DNA of 9,640 nucleotides from JBEKZQ01 sp049509675 (lineage in GTDB: Bacteria > Planctomycetota > Planctomycetia > Pirellulales > Thermoguttaceae): assembly GCA_049509675.1 (NCBI GenBank), contig JBEKZQ010000243.1, positions 1 through 9,640 on the forward strand. Direction: 5' to 3'. Within the stretch, counting starts at the first letter, position 1. Every line of letters begins with the position of its first letter. Position numbers and translations under genes: made by a program. The notes beneath the pieces were generated by a model. The model saw nothing but the letters and a program-made list of their open reading frames with translations. It did no database searches and had not been told where the DNA came from. This document shows, in pieces, positions 7,481 to 9,640 of the stretch.

Positions 7481-7508
7481 TTGAGGTCCCCTTTTCGCGT
7501 GGTACAAT
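7481..7508 (+). promoter_or_regulatory. sigma70-type promoter for the rightward pair
   Basis: TTGAGG (7481-7486) and TACAAT (7503-7508) are 16 nt apart, close to the sigma70 consensus. Transcription would start near 7515, giving a leader of about 55 nt before the ATG at 7571. This is the best promoter in the window. Confidence 0.6.
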
Positions 7509-7556
7509 GAGGCGTAGTGAAAGGGTCACGGAACCCACGGGAGCGAACTTGGCCTT

Positions 7557-7562
7557 AGAGGA
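7557..7562 (+). promoter_or_regulatory. ribosome binding site of the 372-aa gene
   Basis: AGAGGA lies 8 nt before the ATG at 7571. It supports that start, which also opens a clean signal peptide. Confidence 0.65.
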
Positions 7563-7570
7563 CTTGGATA

Positions 7571-8689
7571 ATGAAAGCGCTGACGTTCAGTTTGTCGTTA
7601 CTGTGTGCAACGATTAGCCTCGCCGATCAGACCACCTCTACCCCAGTGACCGGCACCGCTGCCACTGCTGCGGCGACTGTTACGGTTCCCGGTCGGACCA
7701 TCAGCATCACGAATTCGCCCCTTGCGTCGGGGACTACGCCGACGAATCTGACGCTGACTGCGCAAAAAGCTACCAGCGTTTCACTGTCCTGGGCCGCGGC
7801 CGACGGTGCGGCGAGCTATAAGATCTATCGCAACGGCTCCGTGATTGCATCTGGAGTTAAAGGCACCACCTTCACCGACGGCGCCGCAACGAATGCGATC
7901 AATCCGGCCTGGACTACGGCTGCAACCCCGTACACGTACACCGTCTCTGCGGTGGGTTCGTCTGGAACCGAGAGCGCCCAGGCGCCGCTGACGTGCTGGA
8001 TGTACCACAACGGCGTGAACAATATCCCCGGCGATTTCTCGTCCACAGTTCAGAACTACAAGGACACGATGGGAGTTCCGCAGTCAGGAACCACCGATAT
8101 TTCCATCACGTCGAAGAGCAAGTGGGGCTACACGCAGCCCTTTTCGGGAGCGCCGATCTGCCGGGACTGGACGCTGGACATCAACGCATTCAAGTACATG
8201 ACGCTCGACCTGAAGCCCACCCTTGCGAGACAGTCGTGGAACTTGAGCATCAATTCCCGGGTGCCGCCGGGCGACGTTTACAACAAGGCGCAGGTCATTC
8301 TTCCGGGCAAGTACGGCCCGGCGCCCGTTGTCGGCAAATGGGCGACGTACAAGGTCCCTCTTGCGGACCTGGCGATCGGCACCGGTTCGTTCGTGGGCTC
8401 GATTTCCGGCACGACGTTGACCGTCACCCGTCTGATTTCGGGTGTTACTGTTCAGCCCACGATGTTTATCAGTGGGCCGGGGATTGCGGCGGGCACCTAC
8501 GTCGCAGCGTTCGGCAGCGGTTCCGGGGGCGCGGGTACGTATACGGTGAACAATTCGCAGACAGTCCGCAGTGAAACCATTCATGGCCAGCGCACCAATA
8601 TGTACAAGTTCTGGCTGCGGGACAACCAGGATCCTGGAGTCGCTAACAACTTGTACTATCTGGATAATGTGGGATTCACGGCCAATTAG
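7571..8689 (+). CDS. exported Fn3 plus beta-sandwich protein (372 aa) with inserted module
   Basis: Residues 1-18 (MKALTFSLSLLCATISLA) are a signal peptide. A Thr/Ala-rich linker follows (about 20-55), then a fibronectin type III module at about 56-138, with typical strands (SVSLSWAAADGAASYKIYRN, YTYTVSAVGSSGTES). From about 141 a beta-rich domain begins with CWMYHNGVN and continues with TDISIT, TQPFSGAP and FKYMTLDLKPT, ending in LYYLDNVGFTAN; this looks like a carbohydrate-binding jelly roll, but I cannot name its family. Residues about 272-338 are a Gly/Ser/Thr-rich insert. No catalytic motif is visible, so a binding or structural role outside the cytoplasm is likely. It is followed 41 nt later by a paralogue with no terminator between them, so co-transcription is expected. 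It diverges from the DUF4091 pair, suggesting a shared substrate. Confidence 0.82.
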   Translation: MKALTFSLSLLCATISLADQTTSTPVTGTAATAAATVTVPGRTISITNSPLASGTTPTNLTLTAQKATSVSLSWAAADGAASYKIYRNGSVIASGVKGTTFTDGAATNAINPAWTTAATPYTYTVSAVGSSGTESAQAPLTCWMYHNGVNNIPGDFSSTVQNYKDTMGVPQSGTTDISITSKSKWGYTQPFSGAPICRDWTLDINAFKYMTLDLKPTLARQSWNLSINSRVPPGDVYNKAQVILPGKYGPAPVVGKWATYKVPLADLAIGTGSFVGSISGTTLTVTRLISGVTVQPTMFISGPGIAAGTYVAAFGSGSGGAGTYTVNNSQTVRSETIHGQRTNMYKFWLRDNQDPGVANNLYYLDNVGFTAN

Positions 8690-8717
8690 GACTTGCGATC
8701 AGTTGGTCTCCTCAAGC

Positions 8718-8723
8718 AGGAAG
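8718..8723 (+). promoter_or_regulatory. ribosome binding site of the interrupted paralogue
   Basis: AGGAAG lies 7 nt before the ATG at 8731. A competing out-of-frame ATG at 8726 is too close to this site and gives no signal peptide. Confidence 0.6.
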
Positions 8724-8730
8724 TTATGTC

Positions 8731-9519
8731 ATGTTCCGAACTTCTGTGTTGCTCATCGTGGCGCTCGGGGCGCTGGCATTCGGTATGGCTGCCGGCGCCG
8801 CGGCCCAAACCGTGCCCGGGGCCCCTACGGATGTGAAGGCGATCGCGTGGCCCTATACCGCCGTCGTCTACTTCACGCCGCCGGCAAGCGACGGCGGTTC
8901 ACCAATTACGAATTACACAACCAACGTGAGATTCACTGCGGCAACCGACGGCCGGTCCGAGAACGCCGCACACGCAACGGGCGGACCGGCCGCACCTACC
9001 GATTTTCTCCTGACCCATCAGGGCGCCAACGATGCGGTGCTCGCCTGGACCGCGGCCGTCGCCGGACCAAGCCCCGTTTCCCATTACAAGATCTACCGCA
9101 ACGGCGTCGCCTACGACAAGACGAACTCGACAACGTATACGGACTCCAAAGCGACCAACATCACGACGCCCGGATATGGACCGCAGCCGTACGTTCCGGC
9201 AACCATCTACAGCTACGCCGTTTCGGCGGTCGATACCCAAGGGCATGAAGGCCCGCAGCAAAAGCAATGCACCGCCTGGGTCTATCACGGCGGGGTCGAT
9301 TCCTGGACGCTGTCGAAGAACAGCTATAATGGCGGCGTGAATTGCAACGCGAAGGATACGGCCGGCAGCCCGCAAAACGGCGCGCCTTGCGACATCGCCG
9401 TCACCGTGACGGACCGCGCCAACTGGTGGCAACCGTTCTCCGGGCCGCCGTTTCTGCACAACATGACCCCGACCACGTGGGCCATGGAACTGGGCGCATT
9501 CCACTACATGACGATCGAT
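8731..9519 (+). pseudogene. exported Fn3 protein gene, paralogue of the 372-aa gene, cut by an IS30-family element
   Basis: The frame opening at 8731 encodes a signal peptide (residues 1-25, MFRTSVLLIVALGALAFG through AAA, cleavage before QT). An Fn3-like start follows (about 28-75, PGAPTDV, PPASDGGSPITNYT) that lacks the last strands. A full Fn3 module covers about 87-178 (PAAPTDF, VSHYKIYRNG, YSYAVSAVDTQGHEG), then the same domain as in the upstream gene (CTAWVYHGGVD, DIAVTVTDRANWWQPFSGPP, FHYMTID). Similarity ends at D263 (9517-9519). The frame stays open to the window edge, but what follows is basic and low in complexity, because it is the antisense of a transposase. About 260 residues of native protein remain and roughly the last third of the family domain is displaced. 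The stump is exported in principle but unlikely to fold fully. The remainder should lie beyond the element. Confidence 0.78.
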
Positions 9520-9640
9520 GGCGGTCTCAAATCTCAATCGCAACTGGCAGGAGGAGTTTCCTCGAAGAAAACTTCAGCGGGAGTGCGAAAGCCGAGGCAC
9601 GCGCGGGGGCGGTTGTTGAGTAGTTTTTCCACCTGCCGCA
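9520..9640 (-). mobile_element. end of an IS30-family insertion sequence
   Basis: The element appears to begin at about 9520, where the protein similarity of the interrupted gene stops. From the junction the plus strand reads GGCGGTCTCAAATCTCAATC, a plausible terminal inverted repeat end, followed at 9534 by the transposase stop codon. IS30-family elements usually have the stop close to one terminal repeat, as seen here. The other end lies outside the window, so the inverted repeat match and any 2-3 bp target duplication cannot be tested. Confidence 0.72.
9534..9640 (-). CDS. IS30-family transposase, C-terminal 34 residues (partial)
   Basis: The gene enters from beyond the right edge and stops at TGA (9536-9534). 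The visible residues read RQVEKLLNNRPRACLGFRTP followed by AEVFFE and a short tail. The NNRPR-x-CLGFRTP-x-E-x-F block is the hallmark end of IS30-family DDE transposases, where it follows the catalytic Glu; the three catalytic acidic residues lie outside the window. The enzyme cuts and joins the ends of its own element. Whether it is intact cannot be judged. The frame was found by reading the minus strand at the edge, because it has no start in the window. Confidence 0.8.
   Translation of the reverse strand, partial: RQVEKLLNNRPRACLGFRTPAEVFFEETPPASCD

Noticed and set aside
8690..8730. Possible terminator between the two Fn3 protein genes
   Set aside because: CCAATT and AGTTGG pair only partly and no T-run follows; the pair is more likely co-transcribed.
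9520..9640. Continuation of the plus-strand frame from 8731 as the true C-terminus
   Set aside because: The residues after D263 are basic and low-complexity and have no counterpart in the paralogue, while the opposite strand encodes a recognisable IS30-family transposase end.

Overview
The window reads as accessory-rich chromosomal DNA from a high-GC bacterium, most likely of the Planctomycetota/Verrucomicrobiota group. The basis is the very large secreted DUF4091/GH123-like proteins, the secreted fibronectin-III proteins, and a hairpin-rich intergenic element of a kind I associate with those phyla. No marker gene fixes the taxon, so this is inference.

Left part (1-1694): a patchwork. It holds a stretch with no recognisable gene, a truncated N-terminal remnant of a class I SAM-dependent DNA methyltransferase (309-497), an orphan 231-aa gene of visibly lower GC (548-1243), and an intergenic element made of two head-to-head copies of a ~100-nt hairpin unit (1390-1605). 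A small hairpin with U-runs (1635-1661) probably ends the leftward operon.

Centre (1695-7229, minus strand): two tandem paralogous genes 12 nt apart, transcribed leftward. They encode exported proteins of 921 and 918 aa. Each has an N-terminal jelly-roll-like region, a second beta-sandwich, a GH123-like barrel and a DUF4091-type C-terminal segment. They belong to the broad GH123/DUF4091 group, but at the place where I would expect the Asp-Glu catalytic pair both have Asp followed by Cys or Thr, so substrate and mechanism are uncertain.

Divergent control region (7230-7570): a good sigma70-type promoter points right, a weaker extended -10 points left, and a perfect 10-bp palindrome lies in the predicted leader of the leftward operon.

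Right part (7571-9640, plus strand): a second tandem paralogous pair, transcribed rightward. Both encode small exported proteins with an Fn3 module followed by a shared beta-rich domain. The first is complete (372 aa) and carries an inserted Gly/Ser/Thr-rich module. The second starts at 8731 and is cut at about 9520 by the end of an IS30-family element, whose transposase C-terminus is read on the minus strand to the window edge.

Together, two divergent pairs of exported proteins suggest a locus for binding and processing extracellular glycan, flanked on both sides by signs of rearrangement. No function here is proven by the sequence alone.
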